NCBI GenBank assembly: GCA_018350325.1
Contig: JAEVLN010000011.1
Span: 1,732,449-1,796,448 of the forward strand
DNA: 64,000 nucleotides
Source: Globodera rostochiensis
Lineage: Eukaryota; Nematoda; Chromadorea; Rhabditida; Heteroderidae
Reading direction: 5' to 3'
Positions 1 through 11,200 of this stretch are shown here, piece by piece (positions within the stretch are counted from its first letter, which is position 1; every line of letters starts with the position of its first letter). The notes beneath the pieces were generated by a model that was not told the origin of the DNA, made no database searches, and worked only from the letters and a program-made list of their open reading frames with translations. The position numbers and the translations under genes are program-made.

Positions 1-1425
1 AAGCACAGACCGGAGAGAGGGGGCGGGAGGAATAATCAAAAACGGATGACTCTCTCTGTATATGTGAATGGGGTGGGAGGGGGGTGATTTTGATGACTTT
101 TCACATGAATTTGAGGGGGAGGGGGGGGGGGGGGGGGGGGGGGCGAATTTTTATTGAGTGAAAAAGACTGATTTCTGATTTTTCTACGTCGTCTCTTTCC
201 TCTATTTTACCCACCCACCCATCACTGTCATCATCGGCCATTTGAGGAAAAGGGCAGCAGGAGGGGGGGGGGGGGGAAACGTTGCCGCCACTACCACCAC
301 CAAACATAAGACCTATCCATTTTTAGCCCCATCCCCTCTTATCATCATCAGAGAATGACGGGGGGGGGGGGGGTAGTGGGAGTTTATGTATATAATTGAA
401 AGTAAGTTAAAAGGAAAAATGATTGTTGTTGGCCTTTTTTTTGTATTGATTAAGACGACACGACACGACACGTTTACAAAATTTACAGAGTCAGAGAGAT
501 TCAAACACACAAATTTTAAATGAAAATATGTAAATGACTGGGGCAATATGTGTAATTTACACACGCAACCATTTTTCTATCCGGTCAAAAATGCCAACAA
601 AATCACTTCCTATTTTGCTGTGTGTTGTATTTAGGGAGGGAAACATTGACGCGCAGCTTTTTTTAATAGCAAATTTTTATTTTATTAGAAAAAAAACACG
701 CTTTACACACACGGACGGCCAGGAGCAGGAGATTAAAAAAAAAGAAGCTGAAAATGGCGTGAAACTCGGGAGGGGAGGAGGGAAAGGAACAAATTATTTG
801 ATTGCCGATGGTGTCAAAGTATACTCTGATCGCAAAATGAATGGAGAAGGGGGGGGGGGGGGGAGGGGGGAGTGAATGGAACGAAAAGTAAGGGATGGGA
901 TGGGAGGGGGGGGGGGGGGGGGGGGGAGGGGGGGGGGAGGAGGGGAGGGGAGGAGGGGGGGGGGGGGGGAGGGGAGGGGAGGAGGGGGGGGGGGGAGGAG
1001 GGGAGGGGAGGAGGGGGGGGGGGGGGGGACAGGATGCTGGGGTTGACGTGTGGCGGTAGTGCAAGGGTCGATTAAAACGCTGAATTGTGTAAGTTTTTGA
1101 TGGCGGTGGTGAAAAATCGAAAGCTCTAAAAGATGAAATCACTTTTTTCCGCTCGCTCGCTGTTCTTTTGTCAATAAAACGTCCCCCCCCCCCCCACTTT
1201 CCTATATCAATTCCCGGTCTGCTGGTCGGTCCATCATCGAGAATGGAGAGACTAAATATAAATACAAAGTGTGTACAAAATGTGTGTGGGGACGACGAAG
1301 GAAAACTTCTCGAGACATCGGACAGCGCCGCAGGGGGTGTAACACATGTAAACAACGCAAAAAAGCTCCGCCCCGATTTATGCAGCACAACAACAACACG
1401 CCCGCCGGTAGTGGAGAAAAGGACA
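1..1425. other. Gene-free G-rich flank
   Basis: I see no convincing coding exon here. The stretch is dominated by G homopolymers and GGGA-type runs (for example 118-143, 261-276, 360-374 and 849-1030) between AT-rich sequence. Long proline- or glycine-rich open frames across these tracts are a by-product of the homopolymers. Unknown promoters or noncoding RNA genes cannot be excluded. Confidence 0.6.
841..1030. repeat. G-rich low-complexity tract (GGGGA-type)
   Basis: About 190 bp of nearly uninterrupted G with single A or AGG interruptions on the + strand. Many runs exceed four G, so the strand has strong potential to form G-quadruplexes. Homopolymer lengths in such tracts are often miscalled, so exact lengths should not be trusted. 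Confidence 0.85.
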
Positions 1426-3905
1426 AAGTCCGGTAATAGGCAAAAGATGAAATGTCCGGTAATGGACAAAAGACGAAATGTCCGGTAATGGACAAAAGAC
1501 AAAATGTCCGATAATAGGCAAAAGATGAAATGTCCGGTAATGGACAAAAGACAAAATGTCCGGTAATAGGCAAAAGATGAAATGTCCGGTAATAGACAAA
1601 AGACAAAATGTCCGGTAATAGGCAAAAGATGAAATGTCCGGTAATGGACAAAAGACAAAATGGCCGGTAATAGGCAAAAGACGAAATGTCCGGTAATGAA
1701 CAAAAGACAAAATGGCCGGTAATACGCAAAAGATGAAATTTCCGGTAATGGACAAAAGACAAAATGGCCGGTAATAGGCAAAAACACGAAATGTCCGGTA
1801 ATGGACAAAAGACAAAATGGCCGGTAATACGCAAAAGATTAAATGTCCGGTAATGGACAAAAGACGAAATGTCCGGTAATAGGCAAAAGATGAAATGTCC
1901 GGTAATAGACAAAAGACAAAATGTCCGGTAATAGGCAAAAGATGAAATGTCCGGTAATGGACAAAAGACAAAATGGCCGGTAATAGGCAAAAACACGAAA
2001 TGTCCGGTAATGGACAAAAGACAAAATGGCCGGTAATACGCAAAAGATGAAATTTCCGGTAATGGACAAAAGACAAAATGTCCGGTAATAGACAAAAGAC
2101 AAAATGTCCGGTAATAGGCAAAAGATGAAATGTCCGGTAATGGACAAAAGACAAAATGTCCGATAATAGGCAAAAGATGAAATGTCCGGTAATGGACAAA
2201 AGACAAAATGTCCGGTAATAGGCAAAAGATGAAATGTCCGGTAATAGACAAAAGACAAAATGTCCGGTAATAGGCAAAAGATGAAATGTCCGGTAATGGA
2301 CAAAAGACAAAATGGCCGGTAATAGGCAAAAGACGAAATGTCCGGTAATGAACAAAAGACAAAATGGCCGGTAATACGCAAAAGATGAAATTTCCGGTAA
2401 TGGACAAAAGACAAAATGTCCGGTAATAGGCAAAAGATGAAATGTCCGGTAATGGACCAAAGACAAAATGGCCGGTAATAGGCAAAAGATGAAATGTCCG
2501 GTAATAGACAAAAGACAAAATGTCCGGTAATAGGCAAAAGATGAAATGTCCGGTAATAGACAAAAGACAAAATGTCCGGTAATAGGCAAAAGATGAAATG
2601 TCCGGTAATAGGCAAAAGATGAAATGGCCGGTAATAGGCAAAAACACGAAATGTCCGGTAATGGACAAAAGACAAAATGGCCGGTAATACGCAAAAGATG
2701 AAATTTCCGGTAATGGACAAAAGACAAAATGTCCGGTAATAGGCAAAAGATGAAATGTCCGGTAATGGACAAAAGACAAAATGGCCGGTAATAGGCAAAA
2801 GACGAAATGTCCGGTAATAGGCAAAAGACAAAATGTCCGGTAATGGACAAAAGACAAAATGTCCGGTAATAGGCAAAAGATGAAATGTCCGGTAATGGAC
2901 AAAAGACAAAATGGCCGGTAATAGGCAAAAACACGAAATGTCCGGTAATGGACAAAAGACAAAATGGCCGGTAATACGCAAAAGATGAAATTTCCGGTAA
3001 TGGACAAAAGACAAAATGTCCGGTAATAGACAAAAGACAAAATGTCCGGTAATAGGCAAAAGATGAAATGTCCGGTAATGGACAAAAGACAAAATGGCCG
3101 GTAATACGCAAAAGATGAAATGTCCGGTAATGGACAAAAGACGAAATTTCCGGTAATGGACAAAAGACAAAATGTCCGGTAATAGACAAAAGACAAAATG
3201 TCCGGTAATAGGCAAAAGATGAAATGTCCGGTAATAGGGAAAAGATGAAATGGCCGGTAATAGGCAAAAGACGAAATGTCCGGTAATGAACAAAAGACAA
3301 AATGGCCGGTAATAGGCAAAAGATGAAATGTCCGGTAATAGACAAAAGACAAAATGTCCGGTAATAGGCAAAAGATGAAATGTCCGGTAATGGACCAAAG
3401 ACAAAATGGCCGGTAATAGGCAAAAGATGAAATGTCCGGTAATAGACAAAAGACAAAATGTCCGGTAATAGGCAAAAGATGAAATGTCCGGTAATAGACA
3501 AAAGACAAAATGTCCGGTAATAGGCAAAAGATGAAATGTCCGGTAATAGGCAAAAGATGAAATGGCCGGTAATAGGCAAAAACACGAAATGTCCGGTAAT
3601 AGACAAAAGACAAAATGTCCGGTAATAGGCAAAAGATGAAATTTCCGGTAATGGACAAAAGACAAAATGGCCGGTAATAGGCAAAAACACGAAATGTCCG
3701 GTAATGGACAAAAGACAAAATGGCCGGTAATACGCAAAAGATGAAATTTCCGGTAATGGACAAAAGACAAAATGGCCGGTAATAGGCAAAAGATGAAATG
3801 TCCGGTAATAGACAAAAGACAAAATGGCTGGTAATAGGCAAAAGATGAAATGTCCGGTAATGGACAAAATGTCCGGCGGGCAAAAATTGGACAAAATTTC
3901 CCTTA
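1426..3905. repeat. 26-bp minisatellite with higher-order structure
   Basis: Roughly 95 tandem units of about 26 bp, all in one orientation. Each carries TGTCC-ggtaat-GGACA, a small inverted repeat, followed by AAAAGACAAA. Unit variants differ at fixed places (ATGTCC, ATGGCC, ATTTCC; GGACAAAAGAC, AGGCAAAAGATG, ACGCAAAAGATG, and a 27-bp AGGCAAAAACACG form). The variants recur in the same order, for example around 1765, 1975, 2630, 2925 and 3665, so blocks of several units were amplified together. Because 3 x 26 = 78 = 26 codons, the minus strand is open in all three frames for hundreds of codons. I read that as an arithmetic artefact, not a gene. Confidence 0.93.
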
Positions 3906-4717
3906 TTAGACAAAACTATTTCGAGACTGAATAACGGATCTTGAAGACTTGAACAAAAAATAATTACTAATTACTAAAGTAAGATTGGGATCTTTCAACA
4001 TTTTATTGGATAATTTATCAAAAGCCGATTGCTTAAACCGATGTCAAAATCACACGGCAGAGGGGAGGGGGAGGCAATAGCGTGGCGCCAGAAACATCAT
4101 TTTCACGGGAGATTGAGAGCAGGGGCTAAGATCAGTTTTTACTTTTAGGGGGGGGGGGGGACGACGCTTTCAAATTTTCACTTTTTTTTAGGTTTCTAAA
4201 TTTGATTTTTCTGACTTCGCCTCCCCCCCCCTGCTGGCTAAGGGATGTCGCGCTCAATTTCTTACAAAATAAAATCGGTTTTGGTACATAAAAGTGACTG
4301 AACAAAACAATACAACAAACGCGGGGGGTAGTCCAATAAAAGTTGTTCCCCCCACAGTCCAATTCAATGTTCCAGACATTGCCCAAGAATGGAGGTGGTG
4401 GTGGAATATGCAAAAAAAAAAAAGGGGGGGGGACGGACGACGAAAGCGCTGGAGGGGACAATCGGTGCTGGGAGGAATGGAAAGACTATTGGTACAGCCA
4501 GAGAGAGATATATGTAGGTGTGTAGGGGTAGGGTATGTGCGATTGGATTACACAGATAGTGGAGAGGGGTTGAATTAAAAATGAGAGAATTAGAGAGAGA
4601 GAGAGAGCGAGAGTAAAATATTGGAAGTGCGTGCGTGATCGAGGAACGCAAGCAGCACGCCTAGCCAGTCAGCATGGCCGGACGAAACACTCGGGGGTTC
4701 AAAATGACAGAAAAAAA

Positions 4718-4936
4718 GGTTCCCCGACAAAATGTCCCATCCAGACTAAATAAAATCAGCAGTCCTTGCAGGCCAAATACAGACAGGTTACCCCGGACTC
4801 GGTCGGCTCGGGCCGTAAAAAGAAAAAGTTTTTTTATCCGATTTTCACGGGGCAACATTTTGTCGTTTTTCTCACAACGAGACATTTCCCACAAGGTGTC
4901 ATTTTCTCCCACAAGGAGACATTTTGTCGGGGGACA
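4718..4936. repeat. Short inverted-repeat element with GACAAAATGTC termini
   Basis: CCCCGACAAAATGTCCC near 4721-4738 is matched in inverse orientation by GACATTTTGTCGGGGGA near 4917-4933. The right side also contains several imperfect copies of GACATTT/CAACGAGACATTTCCC spaced 15-20 bp apart. The motif is close to the GACAAAATGTCC core of the minisatellite at 1426-3905. Probably a small non-autonomous DNA element or its remnant; no target-site duplication was recognised. Confidence 0.45.
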
Positions 4937-6096
4937 GTGGTGAGAAGACCGTTTTTCGTTGAGACAAAACAACCACAAAAATGGAACTCTAGATATTATT
5001 CTACAGTTCAAAATTCCAGATTTTGAGGCCACCTTAATGTGTTATACTGGATGCACTTTCCTGCTGGGTTTGTATGGTACATAAATAAAGTGTGGAAAGC
5101 AGCGCGACAAATGTGAGCAGAGCAGAGCAAAGAGAGTCAAGCAGTTCGAATGACAGAGAAAAGGACGGGAGAGGGGGCGAGAGAGTGAACGCGAAGCGAT
5201 GGAAAAAAGGAAACGGAGACGAAGCCGCCAGCGACATAAATTTCATCCCCAAAAGCATCAAAAAACCGCTGCCCCATAAAGCCTCCTCTTCTCTCTCTCT
5301 GCTGCTGTTTTTTGCCCCGCTTAATCATTCATTCATTCATTCATTCATTGTACTCGCGGGGAGGGGGGGGGGGAGACAAATTTTCGTACCAATAAAGTTT
5401 TGTTTTTTGTCCTAAACGAACGATTTTGTTCTGTTTAGAAGTGACAAACCCTACGCGCGTTAAAAGCCCAGTCTAGTAACCAGAGAGTGCATAGCTCAAC
5501 CCGCCCGGACGCTTTGCACATTGTGTGTGTGTGCATTCTCACATTCATTCAAAAGCGGCGCGATGGGTTTGTGTAATCTGTGCCCCCAAAAAGTTGGTGG
5601 CGGAGGGGGGGGGGGGAAGCAACCTTTGGACCCCGGGGGGACGACAAATGAAGAATTGATTTTGTTGACACATTTTGTGCGTCTGTACTTTAGGCGAGAA
5701 AGCGATTGTTTGTGTTTGGTTTTGGACCAACAAACGCGAAGGAGAGGAGCTGCTGCTGTTGCTCTTGAACCAAAAAACGTTCTCTCTTTGTGTTGGTGCG
5801 GATTTCGGTTGGATGACGCATAAAGGGGGGGGGGGAGCAAATGATGGGACTGGGGGCATCTCTCAATCCTAATGAGGATGATTAGAGTAATAGGGGGAAT
5901 GAATGGAATGTGAATGGGGGAAAAAGGGTAAACCAATGAAGGGGGGGGGGGAGAGTTGAAAGTGAGGGGCAAAATGAATGGAATAAATTGAGGAGGAGGC
6001 AAAATTACGAGAAAACATTGGCATGTAATGGGCGCCGGAGCCGGCGGGAGACACTACCGGAAATGAGTGAATAAGGAAGGGAGGGAAAGAAAGCTC

Positions 6097-6143
<47 letters not shown>

Positions 6144-6209
6144 AGGGAGAGGGGAGAGAGATAAGTTCCGATGGTGGAGAGGAGCAGAGATGAGAGATGA
6201 AAGAGGGAG

Positions 6210-6240
<31 letters not shown>

Positions 6241-6279
6241 GAGAGTGGGGAGAGAGAGAGGGGAGAGAGAGAGAGAGGG

Positions 6280-6315
<36 letters not shown>

Positions 6316-6430
6316 GAGAGGGAGAGGGGGAGAGAGAGAGAGAGGAGAGAGAGAGGAGAGGGAGAGGGGGAGAGAGAGAGAGAGAGAGGAGAGAAAGAGA
6401 GAGAGAGGAGAGGAAGAGGGCGAAGAGAGC
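6097..6430. repeat. (GA)n polypurine microsatellite
   Basis: About 330 bp of GA/GAGGGA repeats on the + strand with few interruptions. Open frames here encode only RE or SL repeats and are not genes. Confidence 0.92.
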
Positions 6431-7052
6431 GGGTGCTCAACTCCGTCCTGACAAACTCCGTCCCAGAAATTTTGGCAATTTTAGATTTTCATTTTTGTTA
6501 ATCCCGTTGTTTCGACTCATGTACAGCTTTCAAAGCAGAGAATGGCATACATACAGCTTGGCTTGTATGTGAGTGGACTAATGCACTGGGGGCCTAGTTG
6601 ACATTTGTTGGCATTTTGACCATGGTATTTTGTCCTAACACGTTTGAGAGGCGGACGGATTGCCTTTTTTTAAATTTTGTCGGTTGAATTTTTGATTTGA
6701 GCAGAGGAGAGGAGAGGTTAGGTATATTTATATGCTTAATTACACGTTCATATCAAATGAACATCTCCTCACTCACTGATGCCGAACCCTCCCCCCCCCC
6801 CGGCCCAAAATGTGTGATTTGATCACTGATCTTTCTTTCTTTACACACATTGTCAATTCAACACAACACAACCCAACCCATAAATATGTACGAACTCAAC
6901 AAAACAATTAATTCTCATTTCACTCTCGACGAAACGAAAATGTGGAGGAACGAAGAAAGTGGTCGGTCGGTGGTCGGTCCGGTGATGATGACAAATTCGT
7001 CAATTGATTGCCGCCCTTTCCCCTCCACCATTTCACATCTCTGAGAAGGAAG

Positions 7053-7116
7053 CGGAGGGGGGAGGGGGGAGGGGGGGAGGGGGGGGGGGAGGGGGGGAGG
7101 GGGGGGGGGGGGGGAG
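7053..7116. repeat. G-rich tract (GGGGGGGA)n
   Basis: A 60-bp tract of G runs broken by single A residues on the + strand, similar to 841-1030. Possible G-quadruplex former. Confidence 0.8.
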
Positions 7117-8217
7117 GGATGGACACGAAAAGGAGGGACGAGAAGAGGAGAGGGGGGAGGGGGGGGAAGACGAGACGAGGCGGAGCATTGCTATCGCCAC
7201 CGGTTGGTTGATGGATGTTGTTGTATGGATGGATTGAATTTGGGATGGTATCATTCTTCCGCAGTTCGTTCGCCCGCCAACGACTGCCATAAACCATCAC
7301 CATCCATCAGCAGAGAGCCTTCTTTCCTTGTCCACAGAACACATTTTCTCTCTCTATTGGATTTTGTTCAATGCATAATGAAGTGGGGGTCCCCCCCCCT
7401 CGCCAACATTTCCGCTAAAAATAGAAAATTTTGGCAAAAAAAGAATGAATCAAACTTTTGATTGCATAAGGCCCAGGTGTCAGGCGTCAGCACATGGAAT
7501 GATCAAAAGCGAGGGTTCTTAAAAAATGAAAAGGGCACACCCTTTACGGATCAATGGTCAAATTTTTGGTTAACTGATATGATACATAGTATATGTATGT
7601 AAGCAGGGCTCCGATTAGTCCTTGGATGCCAAGGAAAGACCTTGGAAATAAACCCTCGATCTTAAAAATTGGAAATGTCCTTATTTCCAAGAATGTCCTC
7701 GGAGATGAGAATTTGGCAAAATTTTGCAATTTTAACAAAGGAACTCACGATTTGGCATTGTGTTGATTCAAATTTTTCAACAGAAAAAAGCCATTTTACA
7801 AAGCGCCTTCTTTTCTTGATCATTTTTATGTTAATTTTGGAGTAATTTTGTTAACAAAATTGTTAAATTCTTCAAAACATTTCCCCGGCGGCGCTTATTG
7901 GCACCGCCAGCCCTTCGCCCCCGGCTCCCCATAAGTCAGGCAGAATTGTCAAAATTGGTTGTTATACCAAATGTTTTGACCGGTATTTTGGGTACTACCG
8001 GTTTTCGGTATAGAAATTTTTTTCCTTATCTTTGTACTTTTTGCATTTTTTTTTTAAATTTAACATAAAATTTTCAGAGCTTTTTAATAGTAATAAATGC
8101 ACATATCATTATTACATATTCATTATTCTTTGCAAAGTCATCATTCGGCAACACTTCTTCTTCACTCCATCGCTTATTTTGTTTTGACAATTTGAACAAA
8201 ATTAATTTACTTTAAAA

Positions 8218-11200
8218 ATGTCGTCATTGAATCGCGAGAAAGCAGACGAAATCTGCAAACATATCAAAGGTTGGAGTTGTTGTGCTACGATTTGATCAAA
8301 CATGCTTATAAATAGTCGATTAAATGAATGTCCGAATTTCAATTTCAACATTTTTTTAAAGAAAATTCGGGTGCAATTTTTGGCCAAAAATTTTGGGAGT
8401 GTCGCCTCGCATGCGCTCTGCTCGCCCAGCAAAAGGCTGATCGATGGGAGCCGCGTTTCATGGCGATCGCCAAATTTCGCGTGTTCATTCTGCACGGCAA
8501 AAGCGTGAACAGTTTGAAAATTGAGAAATCGTTCAACATTGTGGCATTGCGCTACCTGGAGCTGTTGCAGCAGGACCACCAAGTGCGTGCTCTGTCAGAT
8601 TATACACAATATTTTGAAAACAAATTATTTTTTGGGTTTAGTCCCTGACAATGCTTTTCCTTCATTTGGTCCTTATTTATGGTCTTTTTTAGGCTTTTTG
8701 AGTGGTTCAGTGGGCTAAAAACGGGCGGATTTATAAAAAAATTGACCCAAAAATCAATTTTTTCCAAAATCGAAACGTAGGCTTTGCAAATCAAAATCCA
8801 CTTTTAATCGTAAATTTGTTAAGCTTATTTTTTTTGGAAATCAAGAATATTTGCAAAATTCAGCTCCAATTTGGTTGGGAGGAACGTGTCGCCAAGCCGT
8901 CCGTCGTCCCTCCAATGCTGCATGTTCTTGTACGTTTTCCCGACGATGAAACGGAGGAGCGACAGCAACATCACGCCGCTGCGGTGCGCGAGTTGGCCCT
9001 GGACTTGCTGGCAACACTCAAGCATTACTTCCCGGACATTCATCGCAGGCATTTTAAACGATTATTAAATATTCTTTTTCTTTAAATAGAGAAAAATAGA
9101 GAACATAAAACCATCGTCATTTTTTTTGTTGTTGCAGTTTGGCCAAGCATTTTTTGACCATCACCCCGTCGTTGGTCGCCGACTTTCCCTCTCTGCCTAA
9201 TTCCGTGCCTGAACTGCCATGCCACAACTTCAGACGGTCCTACGTGGTAAATTTAAATTTTCACGGTATTTATGTAATATTTAAATGTAATAAAACTATG
9301 CGTTTTAAAATCCTCTTCAAATACAATTTGATTGTGCTTTTTTCCAAAAAATTTTTTTCCGAAATTTGCAAACCGGACACTTAACTTTTCTTATTTCAAG
9401 ATCGATTGTTATATTTTTTTGTTCTGTAAATACAAAATCATCTTTTGCCCAGTGATTTACATTTTTTTGTGTAGGCTCACTGCGACTGCATGGAACAGCC
9501 GTTTCGGGACGAAGTGATTTGGGACATTGAACGCATTTATTTTGTGCATGGCCAACATGAGTTGGACTTAAACGACTTTAGTCATTTGCCAGCAAAGTAT
9601 AATAATATAAGTATATTAAAACAAATATTCCGGCTCTCATGGAAACTGCAAATTTTAAAAAGAAAGTTACAAAACCGGACTTTATGAAAAACAGGCACCG
9701 GTGTTACAAAAAGGAACTGAACTGGATTCCGTTAAAAATCCCGCTCCCCGCTTAATCCCGATGGCCTAAAAAAGGCGGGAGGCCAGATCTCGGAAAATGC
9801 TGACGGGATCCCGGTCACTAGTTTATCCCGAAAGATTTAATTGACTAAAATCCATTAATAATTTTAAAAATTTGCCCAGAGATCTGCAAGCACTGATTGG
9901 TGCCGTCCAATTCTCGGACTTCTTCACCGGGCTCAGTGCCAACGCTTTGCGACTCCAGCCAGAACACGTGGACGCGCTGGTGGCACTGCTGCGTCGTTCG
10001 CACTCCCTGCGCTCGTTGCGCCTGTGCCGCTGCACAACCCCGAAGGATTTTGTAGCGCAATTGGCTGCCGCGTTGGCGTTGAACCAGACATTGCCACTGG
10101 AAAAGCTGCGGTTGAGTGAGCTAAGCCTGGAGGACAAAAAAGGTTTTTGTGATTCGTCAACCTCTGCTGATGCTTATAATGTTGTTCCCCTTCGCTCAGG
10201 TCTTGTCCAGCTTGGCACGCTGTTGCCCCAGCTGCCCGCCTTTCACACACTGTTCCTCACCGACTGCGCACTCAACGAGAAGTCGGCGTTGTGTCTGTTG
10301 CATGCGTTCCATCATGGCATCGAATTGGCGGCCGAAAGTGCACGTGCCGAGGCCGCTGAACGGAGGGGGAGCAGTAGCAACATCGTTGATCATACAGCAG
10401 CCAAAGGTGGCACTATTAATTTTTAAAAAAAACATGAAATTGGGCATTCATACGCTTAATTGTGAAAATTTAATCGTTTCTGTTGCATTAGCTAAGCGAT
10501 TGTCCTCCTCGTCCTCCGCCGCTTCTGCACAGCGATTCCAATTACGGGCACTGAACCTGAGCGGCAATCAGTTGGGCACTGGCGCTGAGCTTGCCGAACA
10601 GTTGGCCAATCTGGTGGCGTTGAGTGGCGGCGCCTTGCGATTGTTGGACCTTAGCGGAACTGGTGTGCGGGGGGCGCATAATGTTTTCCATATGATAGCG
10701 ATAAAGCCGTACTCAGTGGGGAAGGAGACGGGGCGGGGATGTGCATGTGAATGGGCTTTTCCGAATGGATTTTTTAATTTAAAATTCTGTCTTAAGCCAT
10801 TCAACTAGACCGTCTGTGGTCCGCACTAAAGTTGGGCGGCCTCGGGCTGGAGGTGCTCCGGCTGGGTGCCTGCTACTGCACTCCTTCGTCCAGCAAACGG
10901 AGCGGGAGTGCCAAAGACAGTGCCCAGGTGGCGCGCGAGCTGTTCACCGCTGCGCATTCACTGAAGGAGCTGAACCTGTCCGGCACGCACATTGGACCCG
11001 AACTGTTGCAGGGCATTTTGAGCGGTGGGGAAGAAATTTAATAACAAAATTTTATATTTCCAAAAAATATCCTCTAAAGGCCTTTCCGCCAATCAAAATA
11101 TTGCGGCCGGCTCACTGCATTTTTGTCTCGACTCCGCAATTGTTGGCTCCGCCGCCTGCGTGTCCGTGTTGGAGCAGCACATTGGCGGCTGCGATTGCAT

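Larger units (their letters stand above)
3906..8217. other. Intergenic region without supported genes
   Basis: About 4.3 kb upstream of the CARMIL gene. It holds a short inverted-repeat element (4718-4936), a TTCA microsatellite near 5325-5350, a long GA tract (6097-6430), a G tract (7053-7116), scattered G or C homopolymers and a GC-rich hairpin motif (7887-7908). I found no exon series with matching splice phases. The last few hundred bases presumably contain the CARMIL promoter, but I recognise no specific element. Confidence 0.5.

Noticed and set aside
663..1808. Proline-rich minus-strand frame of 381 codons
   Set aside because: Its proline runs are the complement of G homopolymers and the rest is minisatellite-derived.
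1426..3905. CRISPR-like array (regular short repeats)
   Set aside because: No unique spacers separate conserved repeats; units are contiguous variants of one sequence, and the genome is eukaryotic.
1202..3913. Very long minus-strand open frames (up to about 900 codons) encoding ITGHFVFCPLPDI-type repeats
   Set aside because: They arise from the 26-bp minisatellite: three units equal 26 codons, so every frame stays open. All three minus frames are open at once, there is no start or splice context, and no codon bias.
6054..6501. Ser/Leu-rich and Arg/Glu-rich frames on either strand
   Set aside because: Both are translations of the (GA)n microsatellite.
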